64,000 nucleotides of DNA from Paracoccus ravus. GTDB taxonomy: Bacteria; Pseudomonadota; Alphaproteobacteria; Rhodobacterales; Rhodobacteraceae. The position numbers and the translations under genes were made by a program. The stretch is taken from the NCBI RefSeq assembly GCF_004522175.1, contig NZ_SDEB01000003.1:167867-231866 (forward strand), read 5' to 3'. Shown in pieces: positions 53,643-61,976 of the stretch. A model generated the notes under the pieces. It did no database searches. It was not told where the DNA came from and saw nothing but the letters and a program-made list of their open reading frames with translations. The stretch's first letter is position 1; each line of letters starts with the position of its first letter.

Positions 53643-54656
53643 TCAGTTCTTGGCGCGGATCTCTTCCAGAGCTTTCTGGACCTGATCGACGACATCCTCG
53701 CCGATCGCTGCCTTGTGCTTCTCGTAGACGACCTGCGATTTTTCCAGCATGCGGGCCTGTTCTTCCGGGGCGACGGTGTTGAACTTCAGACCGGCGGCCT
53801 CGACCTTGGCCAGCGATGCCTTGTTCAGGTCCTGAATGACCTTGCGCTCTTCGTCACGGCCGACCGCGGCGCAGTCACGCAGGGCCTGCTGTTCCTCGGG
53901 CGAGTAGGTGTTGAAGATCGCTTTCGAGAACAGGAACAGGAACGGCGTATAGGCGTGCTTGGTCTCGCTGACATAGCTTTGCACCTCGTAGAATTTCGAG
54001 GTGTCGAGCGTGACATAGGGGTTTTCCTGCGCGTCGATCGCCTTGGTTTCCAGCGCCGAGAAGACCTCGCCGAAAGCCATCGGCGTCGCGTTCGCGCCGA
54101 AGTTCGAGAAGGTGTCGAGGAAGATGTTGTTCTGCATCACGCGCAGTTTCAGACCCTCGAAGTCTTCCCATTTGGTGATCGGCTGTTTCGAGTTCGAGAC
54201 GTTGCGGAAGCCGTTTTCCCAATAGGCGAGGTTCACGAGGCCCGCCTCGTCCAGCTTCTCGTTCAGGAAGTTGCCGAATTCGCCATCCATGACGGCATAG
54301 GCTTCCTCGTTGCTGCGGAAGAGGAAAGGCAGATCGAAGACGCCGAGTGCGGGAACGATGCCGACCAGCGGCGAAGACGAGGTCACGACGGCCTCTTGCA
54401 CGCCCGAGCGCAGCGCTTGGGTTGCTTGCAGGTCGCCGCCAAGCGCGCCGCCCCAGAAGCCGGTCATCTTCATCTTGCCGCCGGTCTTTTCGTCCAGACA
54501 GACCTGCATGGCCTTCATGCCGTTATTGACCGGGTGATCCTCGTTGATGCCGTTCGAAACGCGGAAGTTGCGGTCCTGGAACTCGGCCATGGCGGGGGTC
54601 GCCGCGCCAAGAACGGTCGAGACCAACAGGACGGCCTTGAGTGCAGAGCTTTTCAT
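53643..54656 (-). CDS. TRAP transporter substrate-binding protein (DctP-like)
   Basis: A 337-residue periplasmic protein with a Sec signal (about residues 1-24, ending TPAMA). The mature part has FRVSNGINEDHPVNNGMKAM, LRSGVQEAVVTSSSPLVG and LKLRVMQNNIFLD, typical of the DctP family. GGGAGGAAACC precedes the ATG at 54656. It is the last gene of an operon FAH-dctQ-dctM-dctP and probably binds a sugar acid. Confidence 0.92.
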   Translation of the reverse strand: MKSSALKAVLLVSTVLGAATPAMAEFQDRNFRVSNGINEDHPVNNGMKAMQVCLDEKTGGKMKMTGFWGGALGGDLQATQALRSGVQEAVVTSSSPLVGIVPALGVFDLPFLFRSNEEAYAVMDGEFGNFLNEKLDEAGLVNLAYWENGFRNVSNSKQPITKWEDFEGLKLRVMQNNIFLDTFSNFGANATPMAFGEVFSALETKAIDAQENPYVTLDTSKFYEVQSYVSETKHAYTPFLFLFSKAIFNTYSPEEQQALRDCAAVGRDEERKVIQDLNKASLAKVEAAGLKFNTVAPEEQARMLEKSQVVYEKHKAAIGEDVVDQVQKALEEIRAKN

Positions 54657-54689
54657 TTGGTTTCCTCCCAAGTGATGGAAAAGCGGTAA

Positions 54690-55967
54690 TTAGTAGAGCC
54701 AGTTCGCCGGGATGGTGATCAGCTCGGGGAACAGGACGAACAGGAATAGCACCAGCACCTCGGCGATCAGGAAGGGCCAGACGCCGGTGATGACACGTCC
54801 CAAGGGGATCTTGCCGACGCCGCTGACCACGTTCAGGACGACGCCCACGGGCGGGGTCAAGAGGCCGATGCAGCAATTCATGATGAACATCACGCCGAAA
54901 TAGATCGGGTCGATCCCGGCCTTGACGACGATCGGCAAGAGCACTGGCGTCAGGATCAGGATGGTCGGCGTCAGGTCCAGAGCCGTGCCCACGATCAGGA
55001 TCAGCACCATGATCGCGGCCATCAGCAGTTTGGGACGGTCGATCAGCGGTTCGATATAGGACGAGATCTCGTTCGGGATGTTCGCCGCGGTGATGAGCCA
55101 GGCGGAAACCAGCGCCGCACAGACGAGGAACATGATCGCTGCCGTGGTCCGGCCTGCGGAAAGCAGCACGGCGGGCAGGTCCTTCAGCTTCAATTCACGA
55201 TAGACGAACAGGCCGACGAACAATGCGTAGAAGGCGGCGACGACGGCGGCCTCGGTCGGCGTGACCACACCCAGCTTGATTCCGCCAAGGATGATGACCG
55301 GCATGCCAAGCGCCCAGACCGCTTTGGACGCAGCGCGGCCACGCTCGGCCCAGCCAGCCTTCGGCAATGTCTCGACATTGTCCTTGCCCGCGACGATCGA
55401 CCAGGTTGCCATCAGGACCAGGCCCATCAGGATGCCCGGAACCACGCCCGCCATGAACAGTTTCGAGATCGAGACATTCGCGGCGACGCCGAAGACGATG
55501 AAGGCCATCGAGGGCGGAATGACGGGGGCGATGACGCCGCCCGCGGCGATCAACCCGGCCGAGCGCGGCACGTTATAGCCCGCCTTCGCCATCATCGGGA
55601 TCAGGATCGCGGCCAAAGCTGCGGTATCCGCCGCCGCAGAGCCCGAGATCGAGGCCATGATGATCGCGGCAAAGATCGCCACGAAACCCAGACCGCCCCG
55701 GATATGGCCGACGCAGGCGATCGAAAAGTCGATGATGCGTTTCGACAGCCCGCCCGCATTCATCAACTCCCCCGCAAGGACGAAGAAGGGAATGGCGAGC
55801 AGCGTGAACGTATCCGCGCCGATCATCATGTTCTGGGCGATGATCTGCGTGTTGAACATGCCCATATAGGTCATGAGCATGACGCCGCAGAAGATCAGGG
55901 CAAAGGCGACGGGCACGCCGATGGCCATCGCGCCGATGAGCGAGACGATAAAGACGACAAGGGTCAT
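54690..55967 (-). CDS. TRAP transporter large permease (DctM-like)
   Basis: A 425-residue integral membrane protein with about twelve helices, starting MTLVVFIVSLIGAMAIGVPV. Motifs include GVIAPVIPPSMAFIVFGVAA and LDLTPTILILTPVLLPIVVK, both typical of DctM. Its ATG overlaps the stop of the small permease gene. It forms the importer with the neighbouring DctQ and DctP proteins. Confidence 0.94.
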   Translation of the reverse strand: MTLVVFIVSLIGAMAIGVPVAFALIFCGVMLMTYMGMFNTQIIAQNMMIGADTFTLLAIPFFVLAGELMNAGGLSKRIIDFSIACVGHIRGGLGFVAIFAAIIMASISGSAAADTAALAAILIPMMAKAGYNVPRSAGLIAAGGVIAPVIPPSMAFIVFGVAANVSISKLFMAGVVPGILMGLVLMATWSIVAGKDNVETLPKAGWAERGRAASKAVWALGMPVIILGGIKLGVVTPTEAAVVAAFYALFVGLFVYRELKLKDLPAVLLSAGRTTAAIMFLVCAALVSAWLITAANIPNEISSYIEPLIDRPKLLMAAIMVLILIVGTALDLTPTILILTPVLLPIVVKAGIDPIYFGVMFIMNCCIGLLTPPVGVVLNVVSGVGKIPLGRVITGVWPFLIAEVLVLFLFVLFPELITIPANWLY

Positions 55968-56503
55968 AGGGCGCGCTCCGCCAGTTCTTCGGCGCTGTGA
56001 CGTTCGCCCGCGAAGGCGGCGACCTCGGCGTCGCTGACCTTGCCGGTCAGAAGACGGATCACGCGCTCAAGAGTGATCAGGATGATGCAGGTCGCGGTGA
56101 ACAGGCCCGTGCCATAGACCCAGGACATCGGGATTCCCGAAACCGGCGCCGTCATCGAATTGTTGATCGGAAGCTGCTTCCATGTGCCGACGAACAGCAC
56201 CGCCGAACAGCCGATGATCATCAGGTCCGACAGACCCATCATCAGCTTGCGCCCGCCCTTGCCGAGCATGGAGACAAAGGTCTCCATTCCCATATGCAAG
56301 TTGTGGCGATGGGCGACGACCGCGCCGATGAAGGTCAGCCAGACGAAGAAGAAGCGCGACAGCTCCTCGGTCACCGGGATGCCCGAATTCATGCTGTAGC
56401 GCATGACGACATTGACAAAGACCATCAGGGCCATGCCGCCGATCAGGACGACGAGGATGATGTCGAGCAGGCGATAGAACAGGTCGATCGCGGATTTGAC
56501 CAT
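55964..56503 (-). CDS. TRAP transporter small permease (DctQ-like)
   Basis: A 179-residue membrane protein with four helices. LDIILVVLIGGMALMVFVNV, EELSRFFFVWLTFIGAVVAH and the HRHNLHMGMETF loop are the DctQ signature. The ATG at 56503 lies 2 bases after the stop of the FAH-family gene, so transport and enzyme are translationally linked. Confidence 0.93.
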   Translation of the reverse strand: MVKSAIDLFYRLLDIILVVLIGGMALMVFVNVVMRYSMNSGIPVTEELSRFFFVWLTFIGAVVAHRHNLHMGMETFVSMLGKGGRKLMMGLSDLMIIGCSAVLFVGTWKQLPINNSMTAPVSGIPMSWVYGTGLFTATCIILITLERVIRLLTGKVSDAEVAAFAGERHSAEELAERAL

Positions 56504-56505
56504 TG

Positions 56506-57672
56506 TCAGACCTTCTCCCCCAGGCCGCGCGCCACCAGGTTGCGCAGCAGTTCGCGGGTCCCGAAGACCCATTCCGGGCAAACGTCGGAACGATCGACCC
56601 AGTTCACGAGGCGGCCGAGCGAAGGGGCATAAATCTCGACCCGGTCGCCGATTTCATGGGTGAAACCCTGTCCCGCGCCGCGACGATCCTTGACGGGCGC
56701 GAACATGGTGCCGAGGAACAGAACCGCACCATCCGGATATTGATGCGAGCGGTTGCGCATCTGCCCGACGAGGTCGGCGGGCTTGCGGCTGATCGCGGCG
56801 AGCGGGCTTTCGCCGGTCATCTCGAACCCGTCCTCGCCCTGCACCAGCAGGGTGACAACGGCCTGCTCGACCGTGGCAAGGGTGAAGCTGCCGTCGAACA
56901 GACGGATGAACGGACCGATCGAACAGGAGGCGTTGTTGTCCTTGGCCTTGCCCAAGAGCAGCGCCGAGCGGCCCTCGACATCGCGCAGGTTCACGTCATT
57001 GCCCAAGGTCGCGCCAAGGATGGTGCCATCCGAGCGGGTGACCATGACCACTTCCGGCTCGGGGTTGTTCCATTCCGAGATCGGATGCAGTCCGACCTTG
57101 TCGCCGCATCCGACCGAGGACATCGGCTGAGCCTTGGTGAAGATCTCGGCGTCCGGCCCGATGCCGACTTCGAGATATTGCGACCACAGGTTCATTTCCT
57201 GCAGCAGCGCTTTCACCTGAGCGGCTTTCTCGGACCCGGCGGCGACGCCGCGCAGGCTTTCGCCGATCACGGGCGCAAGGCGGGCGCGGATCTCATTGGC
57301 GCGGGCGCTGTCGCCGCGGGCCTGTTCCTCGATCACGCGTTCCAACATGCTGTCGGCAAAGGTCACGCCTGCCGCCTTGACGGCCTGCAAGTCGATCGGA
57401 GCCAGAAGACGACCGGCCGAGCCGTTCAGGAAATCATCCAGCGCGCCAAGATCGGGCAGGTCGCCCGAGGCGACAAGCCCCAGCAGATCATCACGTTCCA
57501 GCAGACTTGAGACCGTCGCGGCGATCTGGCTCAGATCCAGAACGCGGCCATTGCGAAGGGTGACGGGGCAGGGGCCGTTTGCCACATTCGACCAGACGCG
57601 GCCGATAAGGACTGCGCTTTCCGCGTCGACGGGCAGAATGCCCTCGGCCTTCAACAATTGAGTTGCCAACAT
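56506..57672 (-). CDS. FAH-family sugar-acid enzyme (2-keto-3-deoxy-pentonate dehydratase-like)
   Basis: A 388-residue member of the fumarylacetoacetate hydrolase superfamily. The catalytic C-terminal part contains SSVGCGDKVGLHPISEWNNP, PEPEVVMVTRSDGTILG and NDVNLRDVEGRSALLLGKAKD. Length and the split N-terminal region resemble XylX/AraD-type dehydratases that convert 2-keto-3-deoxy-pentonate to 2-ketoglutarate semialdehyde. The IlvD/Edd dehydratase nearby would supply its substrate. GGGAGG precedes the ATG at 57672. It is the first gene of the TRAP operon. The exact substrate is inferred. Confidence 0.82.
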   Translation of the reverse strand: MLATQLLKAEGILPVDAESAVLIGRVWSNVANGPCPVTLRNGRVLDLSQIAATVSSLLERDDLLGLVASGDLPDLGALDDFLNGSAGRLLAPIDLQAVKAAGVTFADSMLERVIEEQARGDSARANEIRARLAPVIGESLRGVAAGSEKAAQVKALLQEMNLWSQYLEVGIGPDAEIFTKAQPMSSVGCGDKVGLHPISEWNNPEPEVVMVTRSDGTILGATLGNDVNLRDVEGRSALLLGKAKDNNASCSIGPFIRLFDGSFTLATVEQAVVTLLVQGEDGFEMTGESPLAAISRKPADLVGQMRNRSHQYPDGAVLFLGTMFAPVKDRRGAGQGFTHEIGDRVEIYAPSLGRLVNWVDRSDVCPEWVFGTRELLRNLVARGLGEKV

Positions 57673-57723
57673 CGCAACCTCCCATTCTTCCGTGACACCT
57701 CCACGCGTCACGCAGACACACAA

Positions 57724-57738
57724 TGGTGTCAGACAACA
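57724..57738. promoter_or_regulatory. Probable GntR operator upstream of the FAH-TRAP operon
   Basis: TGGTGTCAGACAACA is a 15-bp imperfect palindrome (six of seven pairs symmetric around a central A), 52 bases before the FAH-family start. It shares TCAGACAAC with the site at 60044-60058 in the other promoter of the locus. Confidence 0.65.
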
Positions 57739-57805
57739 TTATGACCAGATGATTATCCGCAGGCTTCTTTTATGTCCACCGTCAATCGGAAGATCGCACA
57801 AGAAA

Positions 57806-58522
57806 CTAGCCGAAGAATTCCAGTTCCAATCCGACGCGGTTGGCCGAGCCTTTCAGGTGACGGCGCATTGCATCGCGTGCCGCGAGGGGGTCACGTGCCA
57901 GAATCGCGTCGCGGATCGCGCTGTGCTCGTCGATGGTGATCGCCATGATCTCGTCGAACATGATCTGCTCACGCGCGGTCACGATGGCATGGCCGACCCG
58001 GTCGGCGACGGCGCTGATGAACTGGTCGAAATAATGGTTGCCGGTCGCCAGTGCGATGATGCGGTGAAACTCCAGATCCGCCGCCACGCCTTCGGTGTTC
58101 CAGTCGATCGACGAGTTCATCTTGGCGAGTGCCGCGTCCAGCCGCTGCATCTCTTCGTCCGAGCGGTGCAGGGCGGCTAACCCCGCGGCCTCGATTTCCA
58201 GCGGAACGCGCAGCTGGTAGAGGTCGGTGAAGGCATGCTTGTCCATCTGGCCGCCATCGCCCAGCCGGATATGGCGTGCCTGACGTTCGATGACGAAGGC
58301 GCCGACGCCCTGCCGGGTCTCGACAAGGCCCTCATTGCGCAGTTGCGCGATGGCCTCACGGATGACCGTGCGGCTGACCCCGAAGGTCTGCGACAGGGCG
58401 TTTTCGGTCGGAAGCTTGTCGCCCGGCTTGATGTCGCCGCGATGGATGCGCTCGGCGAATTGCGCGGCGATGCGCGCGGGCAAATGCTCATTGCGAGCGA
58501 TCTGCCGGAATCCCTGAACCAT
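57806..58522 (-). CDS. GntR/FadR-family transcriptional regulator of the sugar-acid locus
   Basis: A 238-residue regulator. The winged helix-turn-helix (about residues 12-80) includes KLPTENALSQTFGVSRTVIR and a QGVGAFV wing, and an FCD effector domain follows with histidines in LEFHRIIALATGNH and MRRHLKGSANRV. AGGGAGGAACC precedes the ATG at 58522. It lies 32 bases downstream of the FAD-linked dehydrogenase gene and is probably co-transcribed with it. Two matching palindromes at the local promoters are its likely targets. Confidence 0.9.
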   Translation of the reverse strand: MVQGFRQIARNEHLPARIAAQFAERIHRGDIKPGDKLPTENALSQTFGVSRTVIREAIAQLRNEGLVETRQGVGAFVIERQARHIRLGDGGQMDKHAFTDLYQLRVPLEIEAAGLAALHRSDEEMQRLDAALAKMNSSIDWNTEGVAADLEFHRIIALATGNHYFDQFISAVADRVGHAIVTAREQIMFDEIMAITIDEHSAIRDAILARDPLAARDAMRRHLKGSANRVGLELEFFG

Positions 58523-58554
58523 GGTTCCTCCCTTGGTTTCCATCCTGAGCCTCG

Positions 58555-59985
58555 TCAGGTCCGGTCGATCTGGCAACCGGGATTCATGGTCCAGCGCGGA
58601 TCGATGGCATTCTTGATTGCCAGCAGAAGCCGACGCCGCGTCTCGGGCAGGCGCTGCTCGAAATCAAGTTTCTTAAGCCGACCGATGCCATGCTCGGCGC
58701 TGATCGAGCCGTTGAAACGGTCCAGAACCGCGTTCACGATCTTCTTGGATTTCAGGATCTGAGCATCGAAACTGTCCTGACCCAGCGAGGGATCGGGCAG
58801 CACGTTCAAATGCACGTTGCCGTCGCCGACATGGCCATAGGAGACGCAAATCGCGCCGGGCATTTCGGCCAGCACAGCGGCTTCGGCCTCAGCCACGAAA
58901 TCGGCAAGACGCGACAGCGGGACGGAAATATCGGTGCGCATATGCTTGCCGCGCTTGGCTTGACCTTCGTTCATGCCCTCGCGGATCAACCAGATGTTCT
59001 TGGCCTGCGCCTGCGACTGGGCGACGACGCCATCGACGACCAGCCCGTCCTCCATCGCGGCTTCCAGGAAGCGTGCCATCAGATCGTCGATATCGACAAG
59101 GCCCGAGCCGGAGATCTCGACCAGCGCATAGGCCGGGTGTTCGGGCGCGATCGGAAGTTGCAGGTCGGGGATGCCCTCTTGCGCCAGTTGGAAGGCGAGC
59201 GGCGGCATGAATTCAAAGGCCGACATCAGATCGCAGCATTGGCGACGCGCGCGGCGGTAAAGCTCGATTGCGTCGGGGAGCGAGTTCAACGCCAGAAGTG
59301 CTGTCGCCACATGCTCGGGCTGCGGCAGCAGCTTGACCGAGACGGCGGTGATGACGCCCAGTGTGCCCTCGGCCCCGATGAAAAGCTGCTTCAGGTCAAT
59401 GCCGCGATTGTCTTTGCGCAGGCTCGACAACCCGTCGAAGACCGAACCATCGGGCAGCACGACTTCCAGCCCCAGCACCAGTTCGCGGGTCATGCCGTAG
59501 CGCAGGACGTTCACCCCGCCCGCATTGGTCGAGACATTGCCGCCGATTTGGCAACTGCCCTGCGCGCCAAGTGCCAGCGGGAAGAACAGGCCCTGCTTCG
59601 CGGCCTCGTCCTTGAAGGCCTCCAGCACGACACCCGACTCGATCACCGCCGAGAAATCATCGGCGTCGATCTGGCGGATGCGGGTCATGCGTTCCAGCGT
59701 CAGAACGACCTGACCTGCAGGCGCATCGGGAACGCCGCCCAGTACAAGGCCCGTGCGGCCGCCTTGCGGAATGATGCCCAGACCCAGTTCGGCGGTAGCG
59801 CGGACGGCGGCGGAAACCTCTGCAGTATCTCGGGGACGCAGCACGGCGACCGCGCCGCTTTGCACATCGCCATGCCAGTCGCGGCAATATTCGGCCATCT
59901 CGGCACCGGTCAGGACGATATCGCCAAGGGCCGCACGCAGACGCTCGGCCAGCGCAGCGCTGATCCCTAGCAGATCCTGTTCCAT
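58555..59985 (-). CDS. FAD-linked 2-hydroxyacid dehydrogenase (GlcD/D-lactate dehydrogenase family)
   Basis: A 476-residue flavoprotein. The FAD-binding PCMH domain has IPQGGRTGLVLGGVPD, GCQ-like QGSCQIGGNVSTNAGG and RYGMTRELVLGLEVVLPDGS. The C-terminal FAD-oxidase domain has SYGHVGDGNVHLNVL and SAEHGIGRLKK. It oxidises a D-2-hydroxyacid, perhaps glycolate or a sugar acid. GGGAGGG precedes the ATG at 59985; an ATG at 60033 is less likely. It diverges from the D-erythronate-dehydrogenase-like gene. Confidence 0.9.
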   Translation of the reverse strand: MEQDLLGISAALAERLRAALGDIVLTGAEMAEYCRDWHGDVQSGAVAVLRPRDTAEVSAAVRATAELGLGIIPQGGRTGLVLGGVPDAPAGQVVLTLERMTRIRQIDADDFSAVIESGVVLEAFKDEAAKQGLFFPLALGAQGSCQIGGNVSTNAGGVNVLRYGMTRELVLGLEVVLPDGSVFDGLSSLRKDNRGIDLKQLFIGAEGTLGVITAVSVKLLPQPEHVATALLALNSLPDAIELYRRARRQCCDLMSAFEFMPPLAFQLAQEGIPDLQLPIAPEHPAYALVEISGSGLVDIDDLMARFLEAAMEDGLVVDGVVAQSQAQAKNIWLIREGMNEGQAKRGKHMRTDISVPLSRLADFVAEAEAAVLAEMPGAICVSYGHVGDGNVHLNVLPDPSLGQDSFDAQILKSKKIVNAVLDRFNGSISAEHGIGRLKKLDFEQRLPETRRRLLLAIKNAIDPRWTMNPGCQIDRT

Positions 59986-60043
59986 ATCGTGACCCTCCCC
60001 GGTCGCCTGTGGCGTGAAAACGGCTTGCATCATACAGAGATCA

Positions 60044-60058
60044 GGTTATCAGACAACC
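60044..60058. promoter_or_regulatory. Probable GntR operator in the divergent dehydrogenase promoter
   Basis: GGTTATCAGACAACC is a 15-bp palindrome (six of seven pairs symmetric) in the 114-base gap between the divergent genes starting at 59985 and 60100. It matches the site at 57724-57738 in its central TCAGACAAC. Confidence 0.7.
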
Positions 60059-60099
60059 ATATAAATCCGGTTTGATCGACTCGGAAGGAGGAGGACGAC

Positions 60100-61083
60100 A
60101 TGCATATTCTGATCATTGGCGCCGCCGGCATGGTGGGGCGCAAGCTGACGCAGCGGCTGGTGGCCGAGGGTGGTCTGGGCGAGCGTGCGATCGACGCGCT
60201 GACGCTGGTCGATGTCTTTGCCCCCGAGGCACCTGCGGGCTTTACCGGAAAGGTCGCCTGCCTGACCGCCGACCTGTCCGATGCAGGCACCGCCGAGAAG
60301 CTCATCGCCAGCCGTCCCGACGTGATCTACCACCTTGCCGCCATCGTTTCGGGCGAGGCCGAGCTTGATTTCGAAAAGGGTTACCGCATCAACCTCGACG
60401 GCACCCGCGCCCTGTTCGAGGCGATCCGTCTGGCGCAGGCCGTGGATGGCTACCGTCCGCGCGTGGTCTTTGCCTCGAGCATCGCGGTGGTCGGCGCGCC
60501 GCTGCCCTTCCCGATCCCGGACGATTTCCACACCACGCCGTTGACCAGCTATGGCACGCAGAAGGCGATGAGCGAGCTGCTGCTGGCGGATTACTCGCGC
60601 CGTGGCTTCTTCGACGGCATCGGCATCCGCCTGCCGACGGTCTGCATCCGTCCCGGCAAGCCCAACGCGGCGGCCTCGGGCTTCTTCTCGAACATCCTGC
60701 GCGAGCCGCTGGTCGGGCAAGAGGCCGTGCTGCCGGTTCCGGAATCGATCCGCCATTGGCACACCTCGCCGCGCTCGGCGGTGGGTTTCATGATCCATGG
60801 CGCGACGATCGACGTTAACCTTGTCGGGCCGCGCCGCAACCTGTCCATGCCGGGACTCAGCGCCACGGTGGGCGAGCAGATCGAGGCCCTGCGCCGCATC
60901 GCGGGCGACAAGGCCGTGAACCTGATCCGCCGCGAACCGAATGAAATGATCATGCGCATGTGCGAGGGCTGGGCCCCCGGCTTCGAGGCCAAGCGCGCCC
61001 GCGAGTTGGGCTTCACTGCCGAAAACAGCTTCGACGAGATCATCCGCGTCCATATCGAGGACGAGTTGGGCGGCCAACTTTGA
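60100..61083 (+). CDS. denD: NAD-dependent epimerase/dehydratase, D-erythronate dehydrogenase-like
   Basis: A 327-residue extended short-chain dehydrogenase. It starts with the Rossmann motif MHILIIGAAGMVGRKL, followed by YHLAAIVSGEAELDFEKG, a catalytic serine region FASSIAVVG and the YxxxK motif SYGTQKAMSE. These segments resemble the DenD family, which oxidises D-erythronate at C2. GGAGGAGG precedes the ATG. It leads a + strand operon of three sugar-acid enzymes. DenD is a family-level assignment. Confidence 0.82.
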   Translation: MHILIIGAAGMVGRKLTQRLVAEGGLGERAIDALTLVDVFAPEAPAGFTGKVACLTADLSDAGTAEKLIASRPDVIYHLAAIVSGEAELDFEKGYRINLDGTRALFEAIRLAQAVDGYRPRVVFASSIAVVGAPLPFPIPDDFHTTPLTSYGTQKAMSELLLADYSRRGFFDGIGIRLPTVCIRPGKPNAAASGFFSNILREPLVGQEAVLPVPESIRHWHTSPRSAVGFMIHGATIDVNLVGPRRNLSMPGLSATVGEQIEALRRIAGDKAVNLIRREPNEMIMRMCEGWAPGFEAKRARELGFTAENSFDEIIRVHIEDELGGQL

Positions 61084-61088
61084 GCGGG

Positions 61089-61976
61089 GTGAAGATCGCC
61101 TTCCTCGGCACCGGGTTGATGGGCGCGCCGATGGTGCGCCGTCTGCTGGCTGCCGGGTTTCCGGTGACCGTCTGGAACCGCGCCCCGGAAAAGGCGCAGG
61201 CGCTGGCCTCTGACGGAGCTTCTGTCGCCATTGGCCCTGTTCAGGCCGTGGCCGGGGCGGATGTCGTCTTCACCATGCTCTCGGACGGGGCTGCGGTGGC
61301 CGACGTGATCTTTGCCAAGGGCGTGGCCGAGAACCTGCGCCCCGGCGCGGTGATCGTGGACACCTCCTCCATCGCGCCGCATCTGGCGCGCGAACATGCC
61401 GAGGCCCTGGCGAGCCGGGGCATCGCCCATGTCGATTGCCCGGTCTCGGGCGGGGTCGTGGGGGCCGAGGCGGGAACGCTCGCGCTGATGGCGGGCGGCG
61501 AGGCCGAGGTCATCACGCGACTGGCCGCGGTCTTCGCGGCGCTTGGCCGCGTCACCCATGTCGGGCCCTCGGGCGCGGGGCAGGTCTGCAAGCTCGCGAA
61601 CCAGCAGATCGTCGCCGTCACCATCGGCGCAGTGGCCGAGGCGATGATGCTGGTGCAGGCGGGCGGCGCGGATCGCGGCAAGTTCCGCGAGGCGATCCGG
61701 GGCGGTTTCGCCGAAAGTCGTATTCTGGAACTGCACGGCGCGCGCATGGTCGAGCGCGATTTTGCCCCCGGCGGCCCGTCGCGGCTGCAACTCAAGGATC
61801 TTGACGCGGTTGCGGCATTGGCGCAGTCCACGAACCTGACCTTGCCCCTGACCGAGATGGTTCGGGGCGAGTTTGCCGAATTCGTCGCCTCGGGCCATGG
61901 CGACACGGATCACAGCGGCCTGCTGCTGCATCTGGAAGAAATGAACGCAGCCATCCCTGCGGAGGAGAGCAAATGA
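61089..61976 (+). CDS. 3-hydroxyisobutyrate dehydrogenase-family NAD(P)-dependent oxidoreductase
   Basis: A 295-residue beta-hydroxyacid dehydrogenase. The Rossmann motif IAFLGTGLMGAPMVRRLL, the substrate segment HVDCPVSGGVVGAEAGTL and the catalytic-lysine motif GAGQVCKLANQQIV are present. The family includes threonate dehydrogenase (LtnD) and tartronate semialdehyde reductases, which fits a sugar-acid operon. A GTG at 61089 gives the usual short N-terminus; a TTG at 61080 overlapping the upstream stop is the alternative. Its stop overlaps the dehydratase ATG. Confidence 0.87.
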   Translation: MKIAFLGTGLMGAPMVRRLLAAGFPVTVWNRAPEKAQALASDGASVAIGPVQAVAGADVVFTMLSDGAAVADVIFAKGVAENLRPGAVIVDTSSIAPHLAREHAEALASRGIAHVDCPVSGGVVGAEAGTLALMAGGEAEVITRLAAVFAALGRVTHVGPSGAGQVCKLANQQIVAVTIGAVAEAMMLVQAGGADRGKFREAIRGGFAESRILELHGARMVERDFAPGGPSRLQLKDLDAVAALAQSTNLTLPLTEMVRGEFAEFVASGHGDTDHSGLLLHLEEMNAAIPAEESK

